A stretch of DNA of 64,000 nt, taken from Gordionus sp. m RMFG-2023 (Eukaryota; Nematomorpha; Gordioida; Chordodea; Parachordodidae). A program made the translations under genes and the position numbers. The first letter of the stretch is position 1. Every line of letters begins with the position of its first letter. The notes under the pieces were generated by a model that worked only from the letters and a program-made list of their open reading frames with translations, had not been told where the DNA came from and did no database searches. Shown one piece after another: positions 1-13,705 of this stretch. Location of the stretch: assembly GCF_954871325.1 (NCBI RefSeq), contig NC_088775.1, positions 11,509,561 through 11,573,560 of the forward strand, in the 5' to 3' direction.

Positions 1-258
1 TGCTTCATTTGCATTTTGATTTTATCAATAAATTTTATATATAAATTTTTTGAGCTAAAATTTTTTGCAATAATTAATTAATGTGATAAATTATCTCTGA
101 AATTTTTAATTAAATTGATCAATGAGTTTTTCCTGTATATAATTTTAAACTTTAATGTTGATTTTCTTATTTTAAGCATTCGCAAATGGAGCACTCTAAT
201 TCTAGACCGACGAAATATAAACCGAATTGATAAATAGTGAAAATAAGTAAGTTGTTAC

Positions 259-2221
259 CATCATTGGATTCCAAATTGATAAATATGACGGTTCCGCCAC
301 CCCCGATAACGCCAATAAAAATGCACACGGATTCGCAACAATTAGGGAGTAAAAGCGCGACCCCGTCCCCTTGCTTTATCTCGTAGGTCAAAATGGACGA
401 GCAAACGTTCCTTGATAGGGTCAAGAGGTTTGGATACGTAAATGTTTTGGATTGAGCTATGTCGATCTTTTTTAAGAGACGAGTACGAGTTGAGCGCATA
501 TAAAAACTGATATTAAGTAAATTAGTTGACTCCTACTTCAGCGATAATCAAAGTAATCGGTCTCACCGCAAAGCTCAAAAAACTGCTTCTTAAGTACTTC
601 CTTTTGTATTAGGACGATGTCTAACTATTTTGTTAACTCTCTTATACATATTTTAAAATAACAGTTTTTAAAAGGTTCGATTTTAACAAATTTTTTTTAA
701 ATAAAAGAATTTATTTTGAATTTCGGGGAATAAGATTCAAACAAAATTATTCAATTTTATCACTCATCAAAACATTTTTTTCTCCCCATATCTCTTATAT
801 CCATATTTCATCCGGAGGTAAAAAAAAAATTAATTTTAAAAAATAACTCAGATCAAAATAAAATGCCCGTTTTCTTTGTTAATTAGAGAAATCTCAGTAA
901 CCCAAGCCAATACGCGTATTTAAATTGATAATCGCTCAAACTCAAGGAATGTTCAATTGAAAGAATTTTTTTTAATTTGATGAAATATATTTTAAATAGG
1001 ATTATTTAAAGGTTTGAGATATATATATATGGGTTATAGGGTTTTAATAAAACTTATTCCCTTTTATTAATAACCCTGACATGTCATGACATGACTATGA
1101 TTAGACGAATAGAAATTTAAATAAATCAGCTGTTGTAACAGCGACTTCCTAAAGTTGGACCATAATCAAATTAAATTGTATTATATATTTTTAAAAAAAG
1201 GTGTGCTACATGTTTATCAATTTTCTCGACTCATAAAAAAAGAAGCTAAAAATTTGAAAAAGAAAATTATCCCACATTTAACATAGTAGCAAATTTATTT
1301 TTTTGCCAATTTTAAAATATAATTTGTTCTCATAAAAATAAATTTAATTTTTTCTTTTTAAATCAAATTTGGTAAATTTAAAAACATAACCGCAGGTTAT
1401 TTTGTTTCTAAAAAGGTAGTTGGTAATATGAAAAAAAATAGATAATTTAAATTAATATTTTTTGTAAAATACTAGATAATAATTAAACGCAAAAATCATT
1501 TTTTTATAACCACAACAAGGGGGAAAGAAAGAAAAATAAAGGAAGGGAAAGAAAGAAAAATAAAGGAAAAGAAAGAAAGGGAAGAAAGGAAGGAAAGGGG
1601 GAAAAAAGGGTTGAAATAATGGGAAAAGGTATCAAATAAAATGTTCTCTCAATATTTTGTGTTTGTCGTGTAAGAACGTTTAGCCATAATTAATTTAACC
1701 ACCGCCGGAGTATATTGATGTGAGCGGAACTCAAATTAAAAATATTTAAATAATATTATATAGTTCTATAACTACATTTTTGCTCGAATATGAGCTGTAT
1801 AGTAAAATATTATCCATAGGGATCCCCTCTAACTAATTATATTAATGCTAACCTAGACTGATGATTCCTTCATTAATTAAAACACATTAAAGTGTACACG
1901 CATTGACGTTCACCATTGAAAGGCATTTAAGACGAAATGCGTTTAAATGGGGTCTATTAGGGCCAAATGGCCCTGAACACAGATGATTTCACTGTAAGAG
2001 TGCGTCTTTGATAAATAAATCGTGAGTCTGGAAAGTTTTCGAAAGATCTAATTTAAAAAAAAATATGAATAAGTGTTCAGATCAATACTAACCACAGCTT
2101 CCTTGTCGCCTATTTTCTTGAATTCGTTGATCAAGAAATTGGAGAGGGTGGTATTCGATGGGATGACTAGGTCGGAATACTTGCTCTCCAATATGAGTTC
2201 GCTTTCCTCCAGATGGTTCAT
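259..2221 (-). CDS. 4CL-like acyl-CoA ligase (AMP-binding family), 5' part only
   Basis: Members of this family activate a carboxylic acid with ATP and join it to CoA. Two exons are seen. Exon 1 is 2221-2093, starting at ATG 2221 and ending phase 0 at GTG before donor gttagt. Exon 2 is 466-259, after an aaaaaag acceptor and ending phase 1 before gtaaca. Joined, they give the usual N-terminus of 4-coumarate-CoA ligase-like enzymes: SKYSDLVIPSNTTLSNFL, then GDKEAVIDIAQSKTFTY, then QGDGVALLLPNCCE and GVIGGGGTVIF. The ATP-binding P-loop, adenylation core and C-terminal lid are absent and must lie beyond position 1. The exon 1 frame stays open upstream to a possible acceptor near 2379, so an earlier exon is possible, but ATG 2221 gives the normal family length before the first motif. 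The substrate cannot be told. The 1.6-kb intron holds a purine-rich tract. Confidence 0.8.
467..2092 (-). other. Intron 1 of the acyl-CoA ligase gene
   Basis: This is a 1,626-bp AT-rich intron placed between the two recognised exons by reading phase and protein continuity. I see no gene in it. It holds a purine-rich low-complexity tract and a short self-complementary stretch near 1080 (catgtcatgacatg). Confidence 0.6.
1519..1612. repeat. Polypurine low-complexity tract (GGGAAAGAAAGAAAAATA type)
   Basis: About 94 bases consist almost only of G and A, with repeated gaaagaaa and aaataaagg words. It lies in intron 1 of the acyl-CoA ligase gene and has no coding potential. Confidence 0.85.
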
Positions 2222-2399
2222 GTCTAGCGAGAAATTGGTTTGGCCCGGCGAAGTCAATTGAAGTTTGGGTATCGCGTTTAGATGGTCGCTCGTGACGCCA
2301 TTGAATTCGGTCGATAAGGATATGTTATTGTTATCGTTGTTTATATTATGAATTCCCTTTTGTTGCCTTTTGTCGCGAACTTAAAATATGGTGATACGT

Positions 2400-5300
2400 A
2401 CGATTACAAATATATTTTTTTAAATAACTAAAAGTTGTACAGATTTGATACATTTTTTAGAGAATGGATCTACCGATAGATATCCATAAAATAAAAAAAA
2501 ATGTTAAAGGCATAATCAAAGATTCGTTGCTCATCATTTTATATGAACTTTCCAATTTTTTTAAAAAATATTGAATTTGGTATTTAAGGTGATGAAGTCT
2601 CTAAAATAAGCTTAAAATGTGTAAATATTCTTATTTTTAGTCTAAGATTCTAATCAGACAGCCATTTCCAATTGAAAAGATAAAAAGATGAGTGTATAAA
2701 AATTCTGAAGAGTTATAGTTTTTCAAGTACGAGAAACTACAACATTATAATAGCGGTGAAACATTGTAATGAAATGTAATTAAAAGTAAGTACAGTGATA
2801 AAATGTTTTAAAAGTCGATCCAATTTTGCCGACATTATGTTTATATCTAGCGGTAACAGATATCAGCGGATCTATTATAGGAGTACCGAGAAATTAAACC
2901 AAAAATATACTAATGTGCAATTTCAGAAAATTTTTTCCTATGATTCAATATTCCAATTAACGATATCATCTCAAAACCGATATTTTTAATAAATATGGGT
3001 GATCGTGCAGATCCTTTATAAGCGAAATGTTAAAAGAAAGATCCAAAATTTAATTTTGAGGTTTGGAAAGTTGATTAAAAGTTATGGAGATAGAAACAAA
3101 GAAAATAAATTAAACCAATCCCGTAAAAATAAAGAAATCCGAACCGAACCGTTAAACTGGTATTAACCGTTATTACTTACCGAACCTAAAGAGTTAAAAA
3201 AAATTGTCATCCAAACCTCTAAAAATTCCTGGGAAAGGGCCTAAAACTTTTGATATTTTAACTCTTTAAAGATGAATAATAATGTGTTTTGACTGATAAA
3301 GTAACAATAATCATTCCTAAATAATTTTATATTCCTATTTCAGCCCAAAAATTTATTCTAGTTGAATAATAATTATTATTATAAGCCAATTTTTAGCTGG
3401 TTAAAAAATCGACTAAACCTAGTTATTAGCCGAAAACATCCCTGTGGCCTCGGAGTTTTTCTTAAAAATATAGTAGCTCAAACTTGAAAGAAACTAATGT
3501 AAATTAAAACGCCTCGATATTAACTGATTTTCTCCGGCACGAGCCTGTAGATTGAGAGGAATTAGCCGGCATTAAGCCGTTATAACTCCTTATAGATAAA
3601 ATTTGGCAGAAGTCTTATTATCATTATAGAAAACAGTGACAAAAATTTTATTTTCTTTACATAGTTCTAATTATATGCGCTTGTATGCGAAAAGATTTGA
3701 ACCAGTTATTTTTTCCCCAACCGAACCTAAACCCTTATAATAATCTGAACCTAAACCTGACCCAATATTCGTTACGATGTGGTTCCCTGGTAGGAATGAA
3801 TTAATTTTTTTTTGTCGGTTGATTAGCCGTTTATTTAAATAGGATGATCTGATCTAATATATTAGAATGGAAACAATTTGGTAAAATTAACTCGTTTTAT
3901 TTTGTATCGGCATGTAAAAAGCAGTAATCAGTCTTCATTCAATCCCCCCTTTTCTAATATTTAAGTAAATGCATTTAAAAAGAAATCAGCTAACCAGTCT
4001 GAATTTGCATTTATAAGGTAAGCAAAATAAGATTAATATAATTTTTATAAAAAAAAATCCAATTTAATTATGATATAGATAGGATAAAGAATAACATGGG
4101 CGTGTTTTAAGCCTGCCCGACCATTCTACAGGCGGGATTTCTAAAAGTTTAAACATAGAGTGGGTGGGCAAGTTAAGCATAATTTTAGATAAATGGGCGT
4201 ATAGGTGGATTAAAAGAAAACAAAGTTTAGGTGGTTGAGTGGGTAAAAAAATTTTAAAAAATGGGTGGGTTAGTGTTTGGGTAAAAACCTGATCATTGTA
4301 ACACTAATATAGGGTGCAAGATGGTCACATGACTCTAGAACTAGTTTTTACAAGATGTAACATTTTCTAGGAATTATGTGAGACTCTTATGGATAATCCT
4401 TCAGCAATATGTGATTTTATTTTCTTATTAGATGAATAAAAGATTTAAAATAGAGTCCCATGATTATAATGGTGGAAATAAATTGTAAATATGTTCAAAA
4501 AAAGATACGACAAGATTTACTAGATAAATAAATTGTTTTAAATTACTATAACTGGACACTTTAAATAAAAAAATACAATAGGTGTAAAGCAAACATGAGT
4601 TATGAATATAATTTTTCTTATTGAATTTTTTATCCAAATATGCACAGTATTTGATCCGGAATTTAAATGGATTCAGCCAGTGGAATGATAATAAACATAA
4701 AATTATAAATTAGGTGCATCTTTAAATTTATCAAATTAATACTAAAGTGAGGATTATAATAAATTGAAATAAAATCTCATTTATACAAAAATAAATAAAT
4801 TGTTGGTAATTGAATTTTATTCAAATAAGTTGAGATTATATTATTTTTTAATTTATAACATGATATATCTATTGATATTTAAACTTTATTCAATTTTTAA
4901 TTAAATCCTTTAATGTATAAGAAAACAAAGTATATAAGATAATGAATAATTAATAAATTTTTGAGATTTTATTAGAAAAGGCTAGACAAATTTTTTATTA
5001 GAATTTAGCTACATTAAAAAATAAAGTATAAAGGTAATAAAATATGAAACTTAACTAAATTATCGGGATGATATATAAATAAATTATGTATGCTAATTGT
5101 AACTTTTTTTTAAACCTATTTTGAAAAATATGCATATATTAGAAAATATTAATTAAAAAGTTACCTTTAAATGTAAGTTGCTTAGTAATTTTTAGATTTT
5201 TGTATCCCAAAAATCCATTTTGAGTGGTTGTAAAACAAGAATGGCATTTACCCATTTTAAATTTAATGTATAAAAATAAAAAATTTAAAAACTAAAACAA

Positions 5301-5900
5301 CATTTCAACCATATCTACCTTAAGATGTGTAAAAAAAAATTATGTGATAATAAAAATATAAACAATTAATTTTGTTTATTTTTTTGACTAAATTTTGTAA
5401 GAGGACAAATAAAGAATTTTATTCATAAAATATTACGTAAAATAATAGAAACATTTTTATTTGTATATATTAAAAATAATAATTTTATTAAATATAAATA
5501 TTATAATTACCAGTTTGTTAGAAATCATATGAATATGGATAGATTATCAAATATTCAAATAATTAGGGATTGGATTTAGATTAGTAATTGTCTATTTTTT
5601 GCCAAAGTATATTTTTTTTAACCCGTAGCGTAGATAATGATCCCATAAGTTGAAGAAATTATACATTCTTTTATAATTATGGTGGCATTGAAAGGTCTAA
5701 AAATAGCTTTATAGTAATTAAAATTATAGCCATATTAAATAAATATTTGTTTGTTTCTAAGACTGCTAAAAATTATATTTCATTTTTTTAAAATAATGTT
5801 AGCCTACCAAATCGATAAACATTTGTTGATATAAAATTCTGAATTTTTAGCGAGATATTCATTTTTTTTTACAGATAAATTAATTCCATTTTTCCTTGGT
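2400..5900. other. Gene-poor AT-rich spacer with degraded repeats
   Basis: No convincing exon was found on either strand. Between about 3130 and 3780 there is a run of degenerate ccgaacc words. At 4085-4310 there is a segment with cctgcccgacc and gggtgggt words resembling the interiors of the hAT-like MITEs at 18495, 44570 and 55833. The rest is simple A/T-rich sequence. Confidence 0.5.
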
Positions 5901-5909
5901 GCATAAATT

Positions 5910-7651
5910 ATGGATGTCGCTAGTAAAAAAGATAAATTGGAAAGACTGAGATTACTTCACCAAAAAAGAGTATAATTATATTATGTTAATACGATTAATA
6001 TATATACCATATTTGTATTTACTACTAGGAAGAGGCGCAAAGGCAAAATTATAAAGAAGTTGTTGAGGAAGATAGAAAAAGTAAATTACCATCGAATTGG
6101 GAAGTTCAGAAACGTAAAATTGAATGGGAAGTTGATGAAGAAAAAAAGAAAAAGGTAATATTAATCCTTGATATAATTTTTAAGAAAATACAAAGGAAGC
6201 AATCAAAGATGGGCAAGATTATGATAGACTGAAAGCTTTAAATATACCTGCTGAAATTGCTGATCAAAATTATAGAAAAAGGAACAAAAAACGTAATCCA
6301 GATCCAGGATTTTCAAGTTTATTTATAAAAAATTATATTTATAAATTTCTAATCAAAAAAAATCCAAACAACCTTTATGAATTATTAAGTATTTTTTTAT
6401 TATCCAAAAGTTAATATAAAATATTAGCAATGTTTAAGCTGAATACAGTATTGTTAAATGGCTCAATTTTGCTGATTTAAAAAAAATGATATTATACTTA
6501 GAAGATATTATTACTTATAGCTTGAAAATTGTCAATATCTTTAGATAAATCTTCATTTTTGGGTAATTTACATTTGACTAAAATCTTTTAGTCATTTTTA
6601 AAAATTGATTAAATTGAGCCATTTGACCAAACTAGCAAAATATGACTGAAAATATTTTAAAATCATTTTCTTGTAGCAGATAATATAACAATATATGAAT
6701 TTTTTTTGAGCATACAAAATATATATTATTTAAAAACAATGAAAATATTGGATGGAGTGGTTTTTGAAAATATGGTTCTGATCCAATCCAATATTAATAT
6801 TATCACAGTCTTAATTTTAATAATATAGCTAAAAAATAAAGTATAAATTTAATGTATCATCAACTACAATAATATTTACTATGGGCATTTGATATATAAT
6901 AGGTTTTGAAGAGGCTGCTATACGAAAATACCAGCGACTGTCAAAACAGATTAAACCTGATAAAGAAAGATATGAAAGAATGAAGAAAAAAATGTAAAGA
7001 TTATAATACTTTTTGAACAATTTAAAGCATAAAATATTGATGTACAATTTTTATCATGAACTTTTGGTAATTATTTATAAATTTATATATATATATACCA
7101 TTGTTAAAATAAGTATAAATATAGCAATATAAGTATAAATATAGCAATATAAGTATAAATTATTTTACTTTCTTTAATCTATGTTTTGAATGTTAAAATA
7201 ATGATAGGGGCCAAGAATTTTACCCAACATCAAATACTTTGCTAACCCATTTGGAAGAGGATCCACAACATAACATCGATAAAATGGCTGAGGATATTAA
7301 AAATCAGTATTGATATATTTTTTCTTAGATTTTCAGAGAAATGTTTGGGTTCATAATATTTTTTAAAAAATTACCTTTTTGATTTAAAATTTTCTCTGGA
7401 TCATCATTTTAAAAAAAAAAATTTTTAAATCTTTTTCTTTCTGTTTTTTTTTTGCTTTAATCTTTATTTTTAAAAATTAAAACAGAATCGAAAAAGGAGA
7501 GAACTATAGTAGGAGGAGAACGTTTAACCCTGATGCAGATATTGACTATATCAATGAGCGCAACATGAAATTCAATAAGAAATTGGACCACTTTTATAGT
7601 AAATACACGGAGGAAATCAAACAAAACTTGGAGAGGGGCACTGCACTTTAA
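5910..7651 (+). CDS. SYF2: Pre-mRNA-splicing factor SYF2, complete, six exons
   Basis: SYF2 is a small helical protein of the Prp19-associated part of the spliceosome and acts in the nucleus. Exons are 5910-5969, 6029-6154, 6196-6316, 6903-6993, 7208-7306 and 7486-7651. All phases join (0, 0, 1, 2, 2) and give 220 residues; the human protein is 243. Family motifs run in order: [15 protein letters not shown], then [53 protein letters not shown], and the terminal [13 protein letters not shown]. The N-terminus is shorter than in vertebrates, starting 15 residues before the usual LHxKR motif. Exon 3 uses an unusual donor (gtttat). An AATAAA lies at 7749. Intron 4 carries a 20-bp tandem repeat. 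No break is seen, so this should be a working gene. Confidence 0.95.
7111..7160. repeat. 20-bp tandem repeat, 2.5 copies
   Basis: The unit aagtataaatatagcaatat repeats without change across these 50 bases, inside intron 4 of SYF2. Confidence 0.9.
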
Positions 7652-7748
7652 ATTAAAAAATATTGATTTAAAAAATATGTATATATTTGAAGAAGAAACA
7701 AACTCATAACTGATTATATATATATGAAGATATTATTTATTATTTTAA

Positions 7749-7754
7749 AATAAA
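7749..7754 (+). promoter_or_regulatory. Likely polyadenylation signal of SYF2
   Basis: A canonical AATAAA sits 98 bases after the SYF2 stop codon on the same strand. A signal at this distance fits a short 3' UTR. Confidence 0.5.
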
Positions 7755-7954
7755 GTATAGTAAATAGGAGATGTTTAATTATCACAGGTGGTCAGAAATT
7801 TAATAGACGACCTGCTTTTTAAATAAATAAAATATGATACTTAACTTTTTTTCTACCTTTATATATTTTCTCATCTGCTTGTCATAAAATAAATTATTTT
7901 TACTGATACAGGAGTATCAAATTATGATAAGAGTTCTAAGAATCGGGAGGGGGG

Positions 7955-10900
7955 GGGGGTACATAATTATAATGAAGTTATCTACCACGAGGACTAATTT
8001 ATCAAGCCTGCCTCAGACCTATATTTTCCAAAAATAATTCGCCTAGCCCTATGTTAAACAATCTTTTTTATTTTGTTCCAAAACAACCTAACCGAAAAAT
8101 ATTATTTATCAACCCTAACCCCAATTTATTTAAATGTTTTATTTCAGTTCAACTACCAAAATTATTATGATCTTTCATTAGGCTTGGATGAATTTTTCAA
8201 AATTATTATGGCTTTGTTCTTTAGCTGGGAATTTTTTTAATAGTTATAAATGATCAGTAAATTTAACATATTGGTATTATCAAGTAAAAGCTTTAAATTT
8301 ATTCTTACTCAAACCATAGTATTTAGTCTTAGTTATAATGAATTTCATATAAATACCAGGAGCTAACCAGTAGAATGATAGGTAAATCAGATATTTACCT
8401 TTCATGATGATTTTGAAAAATTTTCCATATAAAATGGCAAAAAAATATGAACATATTAGACAGATTTAATTTTTATAAACCCCTTACATCAGACCTATTT
8501 TTCTGGATCCAAAGAAAAAATAAATTATTTTGAGTTTTCCTGGACTTGGGATATATTGTTCACCATTATTATGGACTTGGACATAGCTTGAGAAACATTT
8601 TTCATAATTATTATAGTCTTAGATTCCTGTAAATTTTTTAATTTTAAATATGGGCTAGTAGACATATAGTTGCCTCTATTATATAAAATTAGTACAAAAT
8701 ACTAGGTAAAAATAGACATATTTGACAGTTAGAGAATATATTACAGTTAATATTTTACTAATCAATGCTCTTGATAATAGATATAGCAACAATTTGCATT
8801 CAATTGTTTAATGCCATCTATTTATTTCAAGATATTAATATTAATCTTCATATTATTCATCCCACAATGTCTTTAAAAGATATTTTCTGATGTCCTTATC
8901 AATGTTTTATAGTTTTCTGTAAAATATATAATTCGCTATATTGGTAAAAATTATTTGATTGTCATATGATAATTTATAAAATAGATATACTGTAAATCTA
9001 CAACATATAATATTCCACTGTTTGTATTGTGCTTTTATTTTTATATTTCATTTATGATTTATTTTTATCAATAGTTTTATAATTATATTTTACTTTTATT
9101 AAGATGAATAAATTAAAATTACTCACTTTATAAAAAATTATATTTGATATACTATATTATTTAGTAATTTTATGGATCTATTATTAATAATTATAATTCA
9201 TTTCACTTTTGTCTTAAGACTTATCTTTGGCTTATATTCCATTTCTTAAAAAACATTTTTGGTTAACTTTTTTTATATATAAATACTTTTTTCCAAAAAT
9301 GTATAAATTATGATGAATAGTTTTATAAAAAAAATATCAACTTTTATATTCTTTCTTTCAAATTATGGTTTAAGATATATGCATACATTTTTGGGGGTCA
9401 GGGAGTGGGAGAGGAGTAAGGGGGATAAATTTTATTAGCTTAAAATGATATTCACAAAAAGTGATAAATTTCTGAAGGGGGAGTGGGAATTTCCCTATGA
9501 GTGATAAGGCTGATCATTGACAAACTAATAGAACTCTTTTAGAAAAGACAAGATAGTAATTCATTTTAAACTAAATGAATTTGTATATTATCAGAATTTA
9601 GTTTTGCGACGGAAATAGGTTATGAAACACCGATAAAAAAATGGAGGAAAAAAGTTAATTGTTTATTTAATCTGGTACTAAAAACTCAAAGGAATTTATT
9701 GCCCAGTAAGAAATTATTAAAAATTTTAGGTCAATACTAAATCTTTTATTTATTTATTCTTAAAAATCTAAATCATTAAAGATTTTGAACTAAGAAAGAA
9801 TAGATATCTAGAAGAAACGGGTGCCACTTTCGTAGTGAGGCAAATGTGAAAAAACAAAAATTGTGCATATGGAGGAGTCGTTGAGTAAGAACCTGGTGAA
9901 GTACATGGTTAATTTTTTCAATATTTTCGATCAATCTGGAGTAGAGATATAAATGCTATAGCGGTTGGAGAAATTTCCTAAAAAATAAAAGGAATAAACA
10001 CCTAAAAATTATCGTAGCAAATCCTAACTCATAAAATGGCAAGCCCAAATTTTGAATAAATATTTCCAAAAATGCACTATATTTATATTGTGTTTTTTTT
10101 CTTCTGATAAACATTATTTTTAAAAATCTATTTATTAACACTAAAAACTATTAAAGCAAAAAAATTTAATTTCTGACATTGTAAACCCGCGAGAAATCTA
10201 ACATGACTTAAGTAATATAAATTAATTCACTTTTCCTAAATATTGTGTTTGTAACTCTTCATACACAGGTTAAGTTAATCATTATAAACCTAATTAATTA
10301 TGCTAATATACAGAGGCGAGCAATGTCTCTAACGAATGTAATATATTACTACTATGTGGCTTTCTAAAAACTGTTTTAGATGCATTCCTCTACAAATTAA
10401 TATTCGTTTCAAATTATTTTTTAATTTTTAATCTCGATACTTTATTACCATAAATATAATGTCATATAAAACTGTTGGATCAGGGTATGGAAATGCATAT
10501 TTTCTTAAAATCTCGTGCATTTTTCGGTCTACCTGAGTAAAGAAGAGAAAATTTACCCATTGCAATATGAGGTGATCTTGACAAGAACAGTGACTTTATT
10601 ATAAACTTTTTGACATCCATTGTTATAACTAGTCTCAAAGTATAACAAGGACACCTATAATGGCAAAACGATCTGATAATCTTAAAAAAGGATATATATT
10701 TATAATTACCCTTTTGTTTTTATGAAACTTATGTTTATAAAAAATTAGTTTTACCGATGTATTAAATATAATATCTCATTCCACATTATATTCTTCATGA
10801 TTCTATTCCTGATTAACATGTTTCACTAAAATCTCTAAACATCTTTGCTAAGTTTGTAGCATTATCGGTAACCGTACAACCTACTTTAAAATTGATATAT

Positions 10901-12590
10901 TCAAATATCTCCAGAATTTTAGATATCTTTTATTAAATATATATTTTCCTGCACTTTTTTAAATGAAATAACAGTTTACTTAATTAACTACATAGGAAAT
11001 TTTGCCATAACACAATAAATATTTTTTTAATTTTTTACTCTCTTAGTAAAACTTTAAAGAAGGTTCAGACTATTCACTTCGACAAGTTATATTTATTAAG
11101 TTAAAATTAAATTGGTATTTCATTGTCTCACATTTTGTATATCTCTAGAACGTTAAATGCATAAATTTTAGAGAAAGAAAGAAAGAAAGCAAGAAATCCA
11201 AATCACTCTCTTTATTAATTGTTAATTTATAAACTTAAATTTAACTGGTACTATATAACTTCGTTACTTTTAAAATAAATTTTGTAACGGCGTAAGTAAC
11301 GCGTTTAGGTTACTCGTTACTTTATATTTTATTATTATATTTTAATCTATTGTTTTATATTTAAGTCTAATATTTATATATAAAAATATTATATGAATAA
11401 AAAAAACAAATATAAATTTGGATGTTGATTGTAAAAGGTATGTAACGTAATTGGATGGAGAAAAAATATTGCCATGATGGAAAATGGATTCGAAGCCTGG
11501 GTTTAGGTTGAATAACATGTGCATAATGGCGGTTTGAAATCACGTGAGAAAATAGGAATTTATTGCCGGAAATACTCATGTTATATGTAATTTAGGTAAC
11601 CCAAACTGCTAAACAATATATGTAAACCTTTAAATAATTATAGAATATTATTATTATTTCATTTTTTTAGGCTTATAGGTTATATGTAATGTATTATTAT
11701 GAAATATAAAGCAAAATGAATATTTAAATAAATTTTTTAGAAAGTGAAATTAAAATTTTTTTTAAAATAATTTTATAATAATTTCAAACTAATAAAAATA
11801 GGTTGTAATTAGTTGTATGACCTAGGCTCCAGGTTTTTTAAAGTTTTCATTTGTTTTTTTATCTGGCGAATTTAATATTTTAATTTATTTTTCTTCCCTT
11901 TGTTGACTGATCTTTTATATATTTTATTCATTTATTTTCACTAAAAAGAAAAATTATTTAACAAAGGCCATTTTGAAATATATCTATAGAAAACCTACTA
12001 TAAAATATAATATATGTTTAATGTCTAACAAAAAAAATGTTTTACCCTTCAACATATTTAAATTTGTGGGGTTCCCGTATCCATAAAAGGAAACATAAAT
12101 TAAATTATTCTCCAGGTAAAAAAAATAATATTTCCTTTTCTTTCCTAATTTAATGAAAATGGACTAGCCACGAAATTTGGGAAAAATATTAGGAATCTTG
12201 ATGAACTGGATTGTTATGCTACGTCCAACCAAGTCTTTTCTCTTTCTAGAATTCTACTAAAAAAAAATAAAATAATAATACATCTCATCTTTTTGGCAAA
12301 TTATTTATTATCACCTTACATCAAAATCGATAGTATAAAAAATAACTAAAATAAGAGTGTCCTCGTTGTTTTTAGGATGTTCTACGCAGAATTAATAACG
12401 CAAATTTTGATAAGTCAGGGTTCAATCTTGTATTTAATCCACATAAAAAACTAGAGTATATTTTTAATAACGAAACAGGGATAAAAATATCATATTATTT
12501 AACAAATTTACGTCACTATTTAAATTCGTATATTATATGATATGACAAAATAAAATAAGATTATATGGCATATAAAAAAGAGTATAAATA
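7955..12590. other. Long spacer without a recognised gene
   Basis: Apart from the partial hAT copy at 8652-9487, this spacer is AT-rich. A short coding-like stretch starts at ATG 9871 (MEESLSKNLVKY...) and another lies at 12170-12240. I could not join either to a gene. Segments near 11270-11340 (gtaacgcg...gttactcgttac) look like worn hAT ends. A (GAAA) run lies at 11173-11193. Confidence 0.4.
8652..9487 (-). mobile_element. Partial copy of the CATAGGCGTAGCC hAT element
   Basis: This stretch is a close reverse-complement match of most of the element at 33528-34612. For example, the words around 8700 (tatttgacagttagagaa) and 9395 (gggggtcagggagtggg) recur there in opposite orientation and in the same relative order. 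Both inverted ends are missing or too worn to see, so it is a truncated copy. No coding capacity is visible. Confidence 0.7.
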
Positions 12591-12593
12591 AGC

Positions 12594-13256
12594 ATGATAA
12601 AGCTTTTAATAAATTATATTATATCTCAAATCCTTTACCTTTTCCACGTGACAAAAACAGTTCACATTAATGCTAACCCCAGAATTTTACGTGTTCCCTT
12701 GTACAAGTCATATTCAATCATGTCTAATATGTATAATTTGCCATCCTTGTTACTCAATTGTTTCATGTCACAATTCATTCACATAAGTGCTTTATCAGTA
12801 TATATACCTGCTTCCATTTTGGAATATTCACTTTCAATATTCCTCTCGATAATATGCGCTATTCTCTGTGGAGACTTCTTTCCTTGGGGTTGGACCCAGT
12901 ACCTACCCATCAAACCCCGGTTTATAGGCTCCGCTAACTCTGAAATTCCTGATTTATGCACTTATGATATATGGTGGTTTATCCTGTTGACCCTGATGTG
13001 CATAGGGCAAAACAATGACGAAGAACCGTCTCAAGAGCCAACTTCGTCTACATCTTTTAATACGGAGCGGATGTTGCAACAATTCAAAGATTTGACCCAA
13101 AAATTGTTGGTGTGTTTGATAAGCTATAAAGACAATTCGCTAAGGATTAAAGAGAAATCCTCTAATTTAGATAACACAGGTAACGTATCTATTAAAAATA
13201 ATAATTTATCTATTGATTTGCCTGAAAATAAAATTCCATTATTTATTCATCTTTAA
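12594..13256 (+). CDS. Coding-like region of uncertain strand; probable plus-strand exon at 13006-13181
   Basis: A 220-codon plus frame is open here, which is long for such AT-rich DNA, but its two halves differ. The first half (12594-13000) looks unnatural on the plus strand. On the minus strand it reads as a normal polar protein (MGRYWVQPQGKKSP, SEYSKMEAGIYTDKAL) interrupted by one in-frame TGA. The second half looks like real plus-strand coding sequence, polar and helical (FNTERMLQQFKDLTQKL). It follows a possible acceptor (gtgcatag, 12998-13005) and has a donor at 13182 (gtaacg). I do not recognise either protein. It could be a plus-strand host exon beside a decayed minus-strand element, or an upstream exon of the lysine-rich gene at 14428, although the phases do not obviously join. 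Confidence 0.35.
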   Translation: MIKLLINYIISQILYLFHVTKTVHINANPRILRVPLYKSYSIMSNMYNLPSLLLNCFMSQFIHISALSVYIPASILEYSLSIFLSIICAILCGDFFPWGWTQYLPIKPRFIGSANSEIPDLCTYDIWWFILLTLMCIGQNNDEEPSQEPTSSTSFNTERMLQQFKDLTQKLLVCLISYKDNSLRIKEKSSNLDNTGNVSIKNNNLSIDLPENKIPLFIHL

Positions 13257-13502
13257 TAGGTATTTCAAATGTTGACAAAGCTTCTCAAGTTAAAATAACT
13301 AGCCCTTTCTCTGAAGTATAATTTCTGTCAATTATTCTTATTAAAAAAGTTTATTATATTTGCACTTTACCTTGTAAATGTTTCATTTTAAACTTAAAGT
13401 GTATTATTTCAAGCCTGTAAATCAGAAACTTAAAGTGTATTGTTTCAAACCTGCAAAGCAGACACTCCTATACCCCCCCCCCAAGCTATTGATAATATTA
13501 AC

Positions 13503-13705
13503 TAGTGATGTTTAAAAGCCCGGTTCGGGTCGACTTTTAAAAATGATCACATTAAGAGTTTAATCAAAATATTGCATCGAGATTTGGCAAATAGAAGTCC
13601 AAACTTTTCTACCATCCATGAACAAAATCTTTTACATAATATTATTTTGGCTAAAATCTGAATCGGGTCTTTTTAAAAAATGGACCCAAATCGGGCTTCA
13701 TCCTC
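13503..13705. mobile_element. Palindromic MITE copy A
   Basis: This is a degenerate member of the dispersed ~200-bp family. It shows the left arm (gatgtttaaaagcccggttcggg), the central words (gagatttggcaaatagaagtcc) and the right arm (attattttggctaaaatctg). The right half is close to an inverted copy of the left. Confidence 0.65.

Noticed and set aside
9871-9951. Short frame MEESLSKNLVKYMVNFFN...
   Set aside because: It looks coding, but only 26 codons are open and no joined exon was found, so I do not list it as a gene.
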